A DNA stretch of 64,000 nt, from NCBI RefSeq assembly GCF_002151125.1, contig NZ_MDJZ01000003.1, positions 1-64,000 of the forward strand. The letters run 5' to 3'. The notes beneath the pieces are model-generated. The model worked only from the letters and a program-made list of their open reading frames with translations, did no database searches and was not told the DNA's origin. The position numbers and the translations under genes are program-made. This document shows, in pieces, positions 47,182 through 55,710 of this stretch. Position 1 is the first letter of the stretch. Every line of letters begins with the position of its first letter. This DNA is from Clavibacter michiganensis (lineage in GTDB: Bacteria; Actinomycetota; Actinomycetes; Actinomycetales; Microbacteriaceae).

Positions 47182-48281
47182 GCGGGCCCCGCCCCGGGGA
47201 TCCCGCGGTCGTCCGGGCGTGCCTCGCGGGCCGCAGCGGCGGATGCGCTGGACGCCTCGGCGGCGGCGACCGCCGCGGTCTCCTCCCGCTTGCGGTCGTC
47301 GGAGATGGCCTTCATGCCGCCCTCGCGCTTGAGCACCCAGGCGGCGAGGATCGGCGCGAGCACGGCCGAGACCAGCACCGCGGAGGCGACCTGCGCGGTC
47401 GCGACCTCGACGTAGGGCGCGAAGGACGGGTCGGCAGCGCCCACGATCGCGGGGGTCGCGATCGCGTTGCCCGCCGTGGTGGCGGACGCGATGCCGAGGC
47501 CCGACTCCTTGCCGCGGCGCAGCAGGAAGCGGTAGCCGAGGTAGGCCACGGTCCCGGTGAAGACGGTCGCGATCACACCCACCACGATGCCGGACAGGCC
47601 GCCCGAGACGACGTTGCCGAGGTCGATGCCCGTGCCGAGCGCGAAGGCGAAGAACGGGATGACCATGTTGGGGATCGGCCGCATGACCTCGGTCCACTTG
47701 GCGTCCATGTTCCCGATGATGACGCCGAGCAGGAGCGGGATGACGGCCGCGAGCAGCAGCGTGTACGGGATGTCCGCGAGGCCGGCGGCGCCGAGGAAGA
47801 GCAGCGAGAAGAACGGGCCGTCGTTCACGGCGCTCGCGATGTAGGCGCCGCGGTCACGCTCCCGGCCGTAGCGGCCGGTGAAGGCGAGCCAGATGCCGCC
47901 GTTGCTGTTGTCCATGCTCACGAGCAACGCGAGGATCGACACCCCGAGCAGGCCGTCGAGGCCCACGAGGTTGCCGAGCACGACGACGCAGGTGGCCGGG
48001 ATGATCGACTTCGTCAGCAGCAGCACGCCGGACGTCGCGAGCACGGGACCCGAGGTGCGGAGCGTGATCTGCATGCCGGTCGCGAAGATCAGGATGCCGA
48101 TGAGGGGGAGCGCGCTGTCCCGGAAGAGCGCCGTGGTGAAGTTCCCGAGGTCGAGGAAGCCGGGCGCGAAGGTCCCGACGACGGATCCGATTATCAGCGG
48201 GATGAGCATGAGCCCGCCGGGGATCCGGTTCATCCCGTCGAACAACGGGACGCGGCTGGTGGGTAGGGGGTCGGGTGCCAT
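47178..48281 (-). CDS. KdgT-like 2-keto-3-deoxygluconate permease family transporter
   Basis: The product is 367 aa with about ten transmembrane helices. LFDGMNRIPGGLMLIPLIIG near residue 13 and LVSMDNSNGGIWLAFTGRYG are KdgT-family features, as is GLGIASATTAGNAIATPAI. The C-terminal ~45 residues are a charged Ala/Glu-rich tail. In this operon it most likely imports a four-carbon sugar acid such as threonate or erythronate. AGAGGAGA precedes the ATG. It is the first gene of the operon, 54 nt from an operator palindrome. Confidence 0.88.
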   Translation of the reverse strand: MAPDPLPTSRVPLFDGMNRIPGGLMLIPLIIGSVVGTFAPGFLDLGNFTTALFRDSALPLIGILIFATGMQITLRTSGPVLATSGVLLLTKSIIPATCVVVLGNLVGLDGLLGVSILALLVSMDNSNGGIWLAFTGRYGRERDRGAYIASAVNDGPFFSLLFLGAAGLADIPYTLLLAAVIPLLLGVIIGNMDAKWTEVMRPIPNMVIPFFAFALGTGIDLGNVVSGGLSGIVVGVIATVFTGTVAYLGYRFLLRRGKESGLGIASATTAGNAIATPAIVGAADPSFAPYVEVATAQVASAVLVSAVLAPILAAWVLKREGGMKAISDDRKREETAAVAAAEASSASAAAAREARPDDRGIPGAGPA

Positions 48282-48335
48282 GGCGGATCTCCTCTGATCG
48301 TCGGCTGGCCCGCGCGCACCCTCGACATTGAGTAC

Positions 48336-48348
48336 GTACACGGTGTAC
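48336..48348 (-). promoter_or_regulatory. Palindromic operator (GTACAC-N-GTGTAC)
   Basis: GTACACGGTGTAC is a perfect 6+6 inverted repeat around one base. It lies immediately downstream of the -10 box and spans the expected start of transcription. It is the natural target for the GntR regulator encoded at the end of the operon. Confidence 0.68.
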
Positions 48349-48350
48349 TT

Positions 48351-48380
48351 ACATTAGCCCGGCCTCGGGGAGGGCGTCAA
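48351..48380 (-). promoter_or_regulatory. Promoter of the four-carbon acid sugar operon
   Basis: On the minus strand, -35 TTGACG (48375-48380) and -10 TAATGT (48351-48356) are separated by 18 nt. The AT-rich patch stands out in GC-rich DNA, and the operator overlaps +1. Confidence 0.68.
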
Positions 48381-48393
48381 CGGGACCCGGCCG

Positions 48394-49014
48394 TCACCGC
48401 AGGAGCAAGCGGACGTGCTGCAGCGACACGCGCGCCGCGACCGCGATCCGGTGCTCGTCGAGCCCCGCGGCGTGGGCGGAGCGCACCGCGTCGGCGAGCG
48501 CGTCGAGGGACGCCTGCGCTGCGTCCGACGCCTCCGCGAGCCGCGCCGCGTGCCGGTCGAGCTCCGGATCCGGGGCGCGCGGCGGCGCCCCGACGTCGAT
48601 CACCCAGCCCGCGTCAGGGTGCCGGGCCTCGAGCACGAGCCGCCGCACGGCCGGCAGGTCCGGCGCCGACCAGCCGAGGTCGCCGAGGTCCGCGAGCGGC
48701 ACCCAGCGCAGCTCGTCGTGGTCGGTGCTGGTGGTGGGCAGCGGCCCGACGGGATCCGCGAGGTAGCAGGCGAGGTCGATGATCCGCTCGCCCACGGGCA
48801 CCTCGGAGCGGTCGACGAGCGCGCCCACGGTGACGTCGACGCCGAGCTCCTCGCGGATCTCCCGGGCGAGCGCCGCCTCGGGCGTCTCGCCGGGCTCGAC
48901 CTTGCCGCCCGGGAACTCCCACGTGCCCGCGCCCGGCTTGTGCGCCGCGCGTCGGCAGGCGAGCGCCCGCCCGTCGCGCACGATGACCGCCGCCACGACC
49001 TCGAGTCCCGCCAT
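48394..49014 (-). CDS. MutT-type NUDIX hydrolase with a C-terminal helical extension
   Basis: The product is 206 aa. Residues 1-~130 are a MutT-like domain: VVAAVIVRDGRALACRRA, WEFPGGKVEPGETPE and the NUDIX core REIREELGVDV. MutT enzymes hydrolyse 8-oxo-dGTP and similar nucleotides. Residues ~145-206 add a helical part ending AAGLDEHRIAVAARVSLQHV, which looks like a helix-turn-helix, so DNA or RNA contact is possible. GGGGAGG precedes the ATG. It is divergent from the LysR-HTH gene. Confidence 0.85.
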   Translation of the reverse strand: MAGLEVVAAVIVRDGRALACRRAAHKPGAGTWEFPGGKVEPGETPEAALAREIREELGVDVTVGALVDRSEVPVGERIIDLACYLADPVGPLPTTSTDHDELRWVPLADLGDLGWSAPDLPAVRRLVLEARHPDAGWVIDVGAPPRAPDPELDRHAARLAEASDAAQASLDALADAVRSAHAAGLDEHRIAVAARVSLQHVRLLLR

Positions 49015-49141
49015 GCCGTGCCTCCCCGTCGACGCCGTCCGCCGCCTCGACGCTACCGGCAGGGTCGCGTGCGCCCGGGCCGCGGGGACGCGGCCTGTAC
49101 CGTGGGTCCTCCGGCATCCGCCGCGACGAGAGGCACCACGC

Positions 49142-49489
49142 GTGAAGATCAGCCACCAGCGTCACTTCGTGGTCGCGGCCGAGGTGCTGCACCTGCCGAA
49201 GGCGGCGGATCAGCTCGGCATCTCGCGCGCGAAGCTCGCCTCCTCCATCCGCGCGATCGAGGAGCACTACGGCAAGGCCGTCTTCGACCCGCAGAGCACC
49301 GAGACCCGGCTGACCAAGACCGGCCGCCTGGCCTACGAGGAGGCGCTCGAGGAGCTCGCGAAGCCGTCGACCCCGCCCGAGGCGCCGAAGCCGCCGGCCG
49401 GCGGGAAGGCGAAGGCCTCCAAGGGCCAGGGCCGCGCGCCCGTGGTCAAGGGCCAGCCGAAGCCGTACAAGCGCACGCAGGGGCGCTGA
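49142..49489 (+). CDS. Stand-alone LysR-type helix-turn-helix protein
   Basis: The product is 115 aa from GTG. Residues 1-~65 are a complete LysR-type winged helix: HFVVAAEVLHLPKAADQLGI, then SRAKLASSIRAIEEHYGKAV and RLTKTGRLAYEEAL. There is no effector domain. Instead a ~45-residue Lys/Pro/Gly-rich basic tail follows. The gene is not truncated by a frameshift that I can see; its stop lies inside a terminator hairpin. It may be a small DNA-binding or nucleoid protein. The target is unknown. Confidence 0.78.
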   Translation: MKISHQRHFVVAAEVLHLPKAADQLGISRAKLASSIRAIEEHYGKAVFDPQSTETRLTKTGRLAYEEALEELAKPSTPPEAPKPPAGGKAKASKGQGRAPVVKGQPKPYKRTQGR

Positions 49490-49509
49490 CCCGATCGGAT
49501 CAGCGCCCC
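49480..49509. terminator. Bidirectional terminator
   Basis: GGGGCGCTGA (49480-49489) pairs with TCAGCGCCCC (49500-49509), with two further GC pairs around a GATC loop. It overlaps the stop codon of the LysR-HTH gene and lies between convergent genes. Confidence 0.82.
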
Positions 49510-49527
49510 CGCGGCAGGTGGTGGGTC

Positions 49528-50364
49528 CTACTTCTTCAGGAACTCCAGCACGGCCTGGTTCCACTCCTCGGGGTGGCTGACCGTGACGCCGTGCGGGGCG
49601 TCCTTGACCACGTGCAGCTCGGAGCCCGCGATGGCGCGGTGGGTGCGCTCGCCGGATCCCTCGAACGGCACGGTCGCGTCGCTGTCGCCGTGGATGACGA
49701 GGGTCGGCACCGTCACCTTGGTGAGGTCGTCGCGGAAGTCCGTGGTCGCGAACGCCTTCATGGAGGCGAGCGCCGCGTGCTTCTTCGACTGGTGCGCGAG
49801 CGCGATGGCCTCCTGGCGCTCGGCCTCGGTGACCTTGAGCACGCCGTCCGCGGAGTAGAAGCCGGTCGTGAACTCGTCGTAGAAGGAGTCCTCGTCCTTG
49901 GTGAGGCCGGCCGTCATCTCGGCGGCGGCGTCCTTCGTGAGCGGGCCGTCGGGGTTGTCGTCGGTCTTCTCCAGGTACGGCGGCACGGCGGACGCGAAGA
50001 CCACGCTGTGCAGGCGGGCCTCGCCGCGGGTGCCGATGTAGCGGGCGATCTCGCCGCCGCCCATCGAGAAGCCGACGAGCGTGACGTCGACGAGGTCGAG
50101 CTCGGTGAGCACGGCGTCGAGGTCGGACGCGAAGGTGTCGTAGTCGTAGCCGGTGAGCGGCTTGTCGCTGCGCCCGAAGCCGCGGCGGTCGTAGGTGATG
50201 ACGCGGTAGCCGGCGGCCTGGAACGCGGGCACCTGCTTGCTCCAGGACTCGCCGGAGAGCGGCCAGCCGTGGATGAGGACCACGGGGCGGCCCGTGCCCC
50301 CGGTGTCGTCGACGTGCAGGTTCGTGTCCTTCAGGAGCCCGTGGTGGGCGGTGATCTCGGTCAT
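49528..50364 (-). CDS. Alpha/beta hydrolase of the non-haem chloroperoxidase type
   Basis: The product is 278 aa. It has VLIHGWPLSGESW with the oxyanion HGWP, YDRRGFGRSDKP, the nucleophile elbow VGFSMGGGE (Ser ~98), the acid in VIHGDSDATVPFEGS and His in KDAPHGVTVSHP. This set is typical of cofactor-free haloperoxidase/perhydrolase-like esterases. The natural substrate is unknown. GGAAGGA precedes the ATG. There is no signal peptide, so it is cytoplasmic. Confidence 0.9.
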   Translation of the reverse strand: MTEITAHHGLLKDTNLHVDDTGGTGRPVVLIHGWPLSGESWSKQVPAFQAAGYRVITYDRRGFGRSDKPLTGYDYDTFASDLDAVLTELDLVDVTLVGFSMGGGEIARYIGTRGEARLHSVVFASAVPPYLEKTDDNPDGPLTKDAAAEMTAGLTKDEDSFYDEFTTGFYSADGVLKVTEAERQEAIALAHQSKKHAALASMKAFATTDFRDDLTKVTVPTLVIHGDSDATVPFEGSGERTHRAIAGSELHVVKDAPHGVTVSHPEEWNQAVLEFLKK

Positions 50365-50476
50365 GTGGTCGTCCTTCCCTCAGTGATGAGTTCGTGCACT
50401 ACGGAATTGCTTCGGAGCCGACGGTCGTGCGGTGCGGTCTCTGGATCCTCTGTGCTCGGCACCACGGCGCGGGCAG

Positions 50477-50482
50477 CAGGAT
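50477..50482 (+). promoter_or_regulatory. Putative leaderless -10 box of the acyl-CoA synthetase gene
   Basis: CAGGAT ends exactly 6 nt before the ATG at 50489. It could also serve as a weak ribosome binding site. Confidence 0.35.
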
Positions 50483-50488
50483 GGACCC

Positions 50489-52204
50489 ATGACCCGAGCC
50501 AACTCCTCCTACCGCGCCGCCCGTGACCTCCTGCAGGAGATGCGCACCGACCGGACATCCGCGGTCGAGCGCTTCCGGTGGCCCGACGTCGGGGAGTCGT
50601 TCAACTGGGCGGTCGACTGGTTCGACCAGATCGCGCGGGGGAACGATCGGGTGGCGCTGCGGGTGGTCGCGGGCGACGGATCCGAGCGCAGCGTGACCTT
50701 CGACGAGATGGCGACGCGCTCCGACCGCGTCGCCACCTGGCTCGTCGCGCGGGGCGTGCGGAAGGGCGACCACGTGATGCTCATGCTCGGCAACCGGGTG
50801 GAGCTGTGGGAGACGATGCTCGCGATCATGAAGGCGGGCGCCGTGATCCTGCCCACCTCCACGGTGCTCGGATCCGCGGACCTCACGGACCGCGTGGAGC
50901 GCGCGGGCGTGCGCCACGTCATCGCCGACCTCGCGCACACGGCCGTCTTCGACGACGTGCCGGGGGAGTACGCGCGCATCGCGATCGGCGCGCCCGGGGA
51001 CGCCTCCGTGCCCGCGGGCTGGAGCGACTACCGCGACGCCGACGACGCGCCCGCGGACCGGGTGGGCGTCGAGGTCGCGTCCACGGATCCCGCGCTCGTC
51101 TACTTCACCTCCGGCACCACGAGCAAGCCGAAGATGGTCGTCCACACGCACGTCTCGTACCCCGTCGGCCACCTCACCACCGCGTACTGGCTGGGCCTGC
51201 AGCCCGGTGACGTGCACCTCGCCATCAGCTCGCCCGGCTGGGGCAAGCACGCGTGGAGCTGCTTCTTCGCGCCGTGGATCGCCGAGGCCACCGTCTTCGT
51301 GCACGACTACGCCCGGTTCGACGCGCACGCGCTCGTCGAGCAGCTCGACCGCGCCGAGGTCACGACGTTCTGCGCGCCGCCGACCGTGTGGCGCATGCTC
51401 ATCCAGGCGGGGATCCGCGAGCGGCCCGGCAGGCTGCGCGAGATCATGTCGGCCGGGGAGCCGCTCAACCCCGAGGTCATCGCGCGCATCGAGGAGTGGT
51501 GGGGACTCACCATCCGCGACGGCTACGGCCAGACCGAGACCACCGCCATCGTCGCCAACGCGCCCGGCGACCCCGTCGTGCCGGGCTCGATGGGCACGCC
51601 GCTGCCGGGCGTCGACCTCGTGCTCGTGGATCCCGTGACCGGCGAGCCCGCCGACGAGGGCGAGATCTGCCTCGACCTCACCACCCACCCCGTCAACCTC
51701 ATGGCCGGGTACCTCGGCGACGACGCCCGCACGGCCGAGTCGCTGCGCGACGGGTACTTCCACACGGGCGACGTCGCCCGGCGCGACGCCGACGGGACCA
51801 TCACCTTCATCGGCCGCACCGACGACATCTTCAAGTCCTCCGACTACAAGGTCTCGCCGTTCGAGGTCGAGAGCGTGCTGATCGAGCACCCGGCCGTCGC
51901 CGAGGCCGCGGTGGTCGGCGCGCCGGACGCCGTGCGGCTCAACGTCGCGAAGGCCTACGTGCACCTCGCCGCAGGCTGGGAGCCCGACGAGGCGACCGCG
52001 CTCGCCGTGCTGAAGCACGCGCGGGAGAAGAGCCCGGCCTTCATGCGCGTGCGCCGCGTGGAGTTCGGCGAGCTGCCGAAGACCGCGTCGGGGAAGATCC
52101 GCCGGGTGGAGCTGCGGCAGCGCGAGGTGGAGGCGGCCGACGCGGGCGAGCGGCTCGACGGCGAGTGGCGCGACGACCAGTTCCCGGGGCTGCGCGCCCG
52201 CTGA
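50489..52204 (+). CDS. AMP-forming acyl-CoA synthetase
   Basis: The product is 571 aa. Adenylate-forming motifs are YFTSGTTSKPKMV near residue 208 (P-loop), DGYGQTETT near 345, YFHTGDVARRDADG, IGRTDDIFKSSDYKVSP and the catalytic Lys in LPKTASGKIRR at the end. It resembles medium-chain or acetoacetyl/acetyl-CoA synthetase-like ligases. The acid used is unknown. It stands alone, followed by the PaiB-like operon. Confidence 0.9.
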   Translation: MTRANSSYRAARDLLQEMRTDRTSAVERFRWPDVGESFNWAVDWFDQIARGNDRVALRVVAGDGSERSVTFDEMATRSDRVATWLVARGVRKGDHVMLMLGNRVELWETMLAIMKAGAVILPTSTVLGSADLTDRVERAGVRHVIADLAHTAVFDDVPGEYARIAIGAPGDASVPAGWSDYRDADDAPADRVGVEVASTDPALVYFTSGTTSKPKMVVHTHVSYPVGHLTTAYWLGLQPGDVHLAISSPGWGKHAWSCFFAPWIAEATVFVHDYARFDAHALVEQLDRAEVTTFCAPPTVWRMLIQAGIRERPGRLREIMSAGEPLNPEVIARIEEWWGLTIRDGYGQTETTAIVANAPGDPVVPGSMGTPLPGVDLVLVDPVTGEPADEGEICLDLTTHPVNLMAGYLGDDARTAESLRDGYFHTGDVARRDADGTITFIGRTDDIFKSSDYKVSPFEVESVLIEHPAVAEAAVVGAPDAVRLNVAKAYVHLAAGWEPDEATALAVLKHAREKSPAFMRVRRVEFGELPKTASGKIRRVELRQREVEAADAGERLDGEWRDDQFPGLRAR

Positions 52205-52270
52205 TCCGCGGCTCGCGAGGGCCGCGGACCGGCCCGCCGCGGCGTGACGGGAGCGGTGCCCGGCGGCCGG

Positions 52271-52276
52271 TAGCAT
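52271..52276 (+). promoter_or_regulatory. Putative leaderless -10 box before the 16-codon leader ORF
   Basis: TAGCAT ends exactly 6 nt before the ATG at 52283, so +1 would be the first base of the leader ORF. Confidence 0.55.
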
Positions 52277-52282
52277 CCCGTC

Positions 52283-52333
52283 ATGCCCCTCGCCACCTCG
52301 CCCGCCCTCGAGCCGCGGCGGGTCGCCCGGTGA
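52283..52333 (+). CDS. 16-codon leader ORF upstream of the PaiB-like gene
   Basis: ATG at 52283 is followed by 15 codons and TGA at 52331-52333. The TGA overlaps the GTG start of the next gene (GTGA). The start lies where the TAGCAT box would begin transcription. The peptide is Pro/Ala/Arg-rich with no obvious regulatory codon run. It may carry ribosomes to the next gene by reinitiation, since that gene lacks a clear Shine-Dalgarno sequence. It is known only from this arrangement. Confidence 0.45.
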   Translation: MPLATSPALEPRRVAR

Positions 52334-52998
52334 GGGAGAACCCGTCGTACGCGCTCGAGGACGTGACCGAGATCCGCCGCCTCGTCGACGAGAACCCGTG
52401 GGCCACCATCGTCAGCGGCACGAGCGCGGGTCTCGTCGCCTCGCACTACCCGGTGCTGCTGGATCCCGCGCGCGACGACCTCACGCTCCTCACCCACGTG
52501 GGCCGCCCCGACGAGCGGATCCACGAGCTCGGGCTCCGCGACGGCGCCGACGGCGAGGTGCTCGTCATCGTCCAGGGCCCGCACGGCTACGTGTCGCCCG
52601 GCTGGTACGACGCCGCCCCGGCGGTGCCCACCTGGGACCACGTCAGCGCGCACCTGACCTGCCGGGTCGAGATCCTCTCGCCGGAGGAGAACCTGCGCGT
52701 GCTCGGGCAGCTCGTCGACCGGTTCGAGGACCGCATGCCGGAGCCGCGCCGCATGGAGGGCACGCCCGCCGACGCCGCGTACGCCGCCCGGATCAGCGCC
52801 GGCACCGTGGGCCTCCGCCTCGTCGCCACGCGGTTCGTCGCGAAGGCGAAGCTCAGCCAGGACAAGCCGCCGCACGTCGTCGAGCGCGTGCTCCACGAGC
52901 TCGAGCACGGCGCCGAGTACGCGAACCCGGCGCTCGCCGCGGAGATCCGCCGCGCCCGAACCCGGGCCGAGACCGGTTCCGCCGGGGCCGACGCGTGA
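52330..52998 (+). CDS. PaiB-like FMN-binding protein (FMN_bind_2)
   Basis: The product is 222 aa. It starts with the family pattern RENPSYALEDVTEIRRLVDE, then WATIVSGTSAGLVASHYPV, GPHGYVSPGWYD, VPTWDHVSAHLTCRVEIL and a C-terminal KAKLSQDKPPHVVE. The fold is the split-barrel FMN-binding type. PaiB was named as a transcriptional regulator in Bacillus, but many relatives are probably flavin enzymes. The GTG start overlaps the leader ORF stop, and the stop overlaps the amidohydrolase start by 4 nt. Confidence 0.88.
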   Translation: MRENPSYALEDVTEIRRLVDENPWATIVSGTSAGLVASHYPVLLDPARDDLTLLTHVGRPDERIHELGLRDGADGEVLVIVQGPHGYVSPGWYDAAPAVPTWDHVSAHLTCRVEILSPEENLRVLGQLVDRFEDRMPEPRRMEGTPADAAYAARISAGTVGLRLVATRFVAKAKLSQDKPPHVVERVLHELEHGAEYANPALAAEIRRARTRAETGSAGADA

Positions 52999-54560
52999 GC
53001 GCGCTGCTCCTCGCGGGCGGCCGCCTGCCCGGCTCCGACGCGCCCGTCGACGTGCTCGTGCGCGACGGCGTCATCGCGTCCGTGGGCCCCGCCGGATCCG
53101 CCGACGCCGCGGGCGTCGAGACCCGCGCGCTCGACGGCCGGTTCGTCATCCCCGGCCTCTGGGACAACCACGTGCACTTCACCCAGTGGACCAAGGTGTC
53201 CCGTCGCCTCGACCTCTCGCGGGTGTCGTCCGCCGCGGAGGCCGTGGACCTCGTGCGCGCCGCGCTCGCCGCCCGCGCAGCGTCCGCGGGATCCGGTGCC
53301 GTCACGAGCCCGGGCACCCCCGAGGCGCTCGTCGGCTACGGCTTCCGGGACGGCCTCTGGCCCGACCTCCCCACGAAGGACCTGCTCGACGCCGTCGCGG
53401 GCGACACCCCCGTGCTCCTCGTCAGCGGCGACCTGCACTGCTGCTGGGCGAGCTCCGCGGCGCTCGCGCCCCACGGCTACGGGGACCACCCGACCGGGCT
53501 CCTGCGCGAGGACGACTGCTTCGACTTCATGTACCGCGTGGAGGAGGGCGACGCGTCGTCGCTCGACGCGCAGGCCGTGCAGGTCGCGCGCGAGGCCGCC
53601 CGCCGGGGTGTCGTCGGCATCGTCGACCTCGAGATCGACTGGAACCCGGCTCGCTGGCGCCGCCTCGCCGCCCTCGGCCACGACGCGCTACGGGTCGAGT
53701 TCGGCGTCTGGCCGCAGCACCTCGACCGGGCGCGCGACGAGGGCCTCCGCACGGGCGACGTGCTCCCGGGCACGCGCGGACTCGTGCGCGTGGGACCCGC
53801 GAAGGTCGTCACCGACGGATCCCTCAACACCCGCACCGCGTACTGCTTCGACCCGTACCCCGACCTCGACGGCCAGGGTGGCGACGCGCACGGCGGCGCC
53901 TGCGGCACGCTCTCGGTGCCGCCGGAGGAGCTGCGGGAGATCATGGTGCGGGCCGCGCGCCAGGGGCTCTGGCCCGCGATCCACGCCATCGGCGACCACG
54001 CCAACCGGCTCGCGCTGGACGCGTTCGCGCACCTCGACCGGCTGCTCGGCGGCGCGCACCGCGACGCGGACGGGCTCGCCGGATCCATCGAGCACGCCCA
54101 GCTGCTCACGCACGAGGACGTGGCGCGCTTCGCCGCGCTCGGCGTGGTCGCGAGCGTGCAGCCCGAGCACGCGATGGACGACCGCGACGTGGCCGACGTC
54201 TACTGGGCCGGCCGCACGGGCCGCGCCTTCGCCCTCGCCGACCTCCGGGCCGCGGGGACGCGCCTCGCCCTCGGGTCCGACGCGCCCGTCGCGCCGCTGG
54301 ATCCGTGGGCCACCATGTCCGCCGCCGTCGGCCGCGCGCGCGACGGCCGGGAGCCGTGGCACCCCGAGCAGGCCATCGACCGGGCCGCCGCGCTCGACGC
54401 CTCCGTGCGCACGCGCGTGGCGGCGGGGGAGCGGGCCGACCTCGCGGTCGTCGACGCGGATCCGCTCGCCGACACCACCGCGCCCGACGACCTCCGCGCG
54501 ATGCGCGTCTCCGCCACGCTCCTCGGCGGCCGGCTCACCCACGACACGCTCGGCGGCTGA
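52995..54560 (+). CDS. Amidohydrolase (YtcJ / amidohydrolase-3 type)
   Basis: The product is 521 aa. Metal-binding and catalytic motifs are PGLWDNHVHFT near residue 55 (HxH), the metal Lys region GPAKVVTDGSLNTRTAY near 265, HAIGDHANR near 333, the IEHAQLLTHED His near 365, and Asp in LALGSDAPVAPLDPW near 430. This layout is that of deformylase- or imidazolonepropionase-like amidohydrolases. The substrate is unknown. It is coupled to the PaiB-like gene by a GTGA overlap. Confidence 0.88.
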   Translation: MSALLLAGGRLPGSDAPVDVLVRDGVIASVGPAGSADAAGVETRALDGRFVIPGLWDNHVHFTQWTKVSRRLDLSRVSSAAEAVDLVRAALAARAASAGSGAVTSPGTPEALVGYGFRDGLWPDLPTKDLLDAVAGDTPVLLVSGDLHCCWASSAALAPHGYGDHPTGLLREDDCFDFMYRVEEGDASSLDAQAVQVAREAARRGVVGIVDLEIDWNPARWRRLAALGHDALRVEFGVWPQHLDRARDEGLRTGDVLPGTRGLVRVGPAKVVTDGSLNTRTAYCFDPYPDLDGQGGDAHGGACGTLSVPPEELREIMVRAARQGLWPAIHAIGDHANRLALDAFAHLDRLLGGAHRDADGLAGSIEHAQLLTHEDVARFAALGVVASVQPEHAMDDRDVADVYWAGRTGRAFALADLRAAGTRLALGSDAPVAPLDPWATMSAAVGRARDGREPWHPEQAIDRAAALDASVRTRVAAGERADLAVVDADPLADTTAPDDLRAMRVSATLLGGRLTHDTLGG

Positions 54561-54600
54561 CGCCAGGAACACCGCGCGGGCGCCGGGCGTTGTCCCCGTC

Positions 54601-55629
54601 ATGAGAGCGATCACCTACACCCGCACCGGTTCCCCCGACGTCCTGCAGCCCGTCGACCGCGACGAGGCCGCGCCCGGCCCCGGCGAGGTGCGCGTCCGCG
54701 TCGTCGTCTCCGGCGTGAACCCCACCGACTGGAAGTCGCGCGACGGCGGATCGCCCGGTCAGGAGCTGCCCTTCCCCGAGGTCGTCCCCAACCAGGACGG
54801 CTCCGGGATCGTCGACGCCGTCGGTCCCGACGTCACCGACCTCGCCGTCGGCGACCGCGTCTGGATCATGCTGGCCGCGCACGGCCGCCCCACCGGCACC
54901 GCGCAGGAGAAGACGGTCCTCCCCGTCGACCGCGTCGCGCCCCTGCCCGACGGCCTCTCCTTCGACCTCGGCGCGAGCCTCGGCGTGCCCGCCGTCACCG
55001 CGCACCGGGCCCTCACCGTCTCCGAGGACGGCCCGTCGCGCCTCGCTCCCGGCGTCCTCGCCGGGAAGCACGTGCTCGTCGCGGGCGGCGCGGGAGCGGT
55101 CGGCCACGCGGCCATCCAGCTCGCGCGCTGGGCCGGCGCCACCGTGATCACCACGGTCAGCTCGCCGGAGAAGGGCGCCCTCGCGACGGCCGCGGGCGCG
55201 CATCACGTCGTCGACTACAAGCACGGCGACGCGGTCGCGGAGATCCTGGGGCTCGCGCCCGACGGCGTCGACCTGATCGTCGAGGTCGCCCCCGCCCAGA
55301 ACGCCGAGCTCAACCAGGCGGTCGCGAAGAACCGCGCCTCGGTCGCCGTGTACGCCAACAACGGCGGCGACACCGTGACCCTGCACGTCGTCGACAGCTT
55401 CGTGAAGAACCTCCGCTACCAGTTCCTGCTGCTGTACACGGTGGGCCAGGAGGCGCTCGACGCCGCCCGCGCCGACATCCACCTGGCGCTCATCGACGGC
55501 GCCCTGCCCGTCGGCGAGGACGCGGGCCTCCCCCTCACGCGCTTCCCGCTGGAGCGGACCGCGGACGCGCACCAGGCGGTCGAGGACGGCGTGACCGGCA
55601 AGGTGCTGATCGACGTGACCGAGGCCTGA
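54601..55629 (+). CDS. NADPH:quinone reductase (zinc-free MDR family)
   Basis: The product is 342 aa. The N-terminal GroES-like part has VVSGVNPTDWKSRDG and PNQDGSGIVDAVGPDVTDLAVGDRVW. The nucleotide-binding motif is VLVAGGAGAVGHAAIQLARW near residue 160. No structural or catalytic zinc Cys set is present. The family reduces quinones or enones with NADPH. It is the last plus-strand gene before a terminator. There is no clear ribosome binding site. Confidence 0.9.
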   Translation: MRAITYTRTGSPDVLQPVDRDEAAPGPGEVRVRVVVSGVNPTDWKSRDGGSPGQELPFPEVVPNQDGSGIVDAVGPDVTDLAVGDRVWIMLAAHGRPTGTAQEKTVLPVDRVAPLPDGLSFDLGASLGVPAVTAHRALTVSEDGPSRLAPGVLAGKHVLVAGGAGAVGHAAIQLARWAGATVITTVSSPEKGALATAAGAHHVVDYKHGDAVAEILGLAPDGVDLIVEVAPAQNAELNQAVAKNRASVAVYANNGGDTVTLHVVDSFVKNLRYQFLLLYTVGQEALDAARADIHLALIDGALPVGEDAGLPLTRFPLERTADAHQAVEDGVTGKVLIDVTEA

Positions 55630-55648
55630 TCCGAGGCCCCGGACGACG

Positions 55649-55682
55649 GATGGCCGCACCGCCCTCGGGCGGTGCGGCCATC
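55649..55682. terminator. Strong bidirectional terminator
   Basis: A perfect stem of up to 16 bp (55649-55664 with 55667-55682) closes a CTCG-type loop, between convergent genes. Confidence 0.87.
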
Positions 55683-55710
55683 GGCCTGTCGGGCGGATCC
55701 CTGTCGCGGG

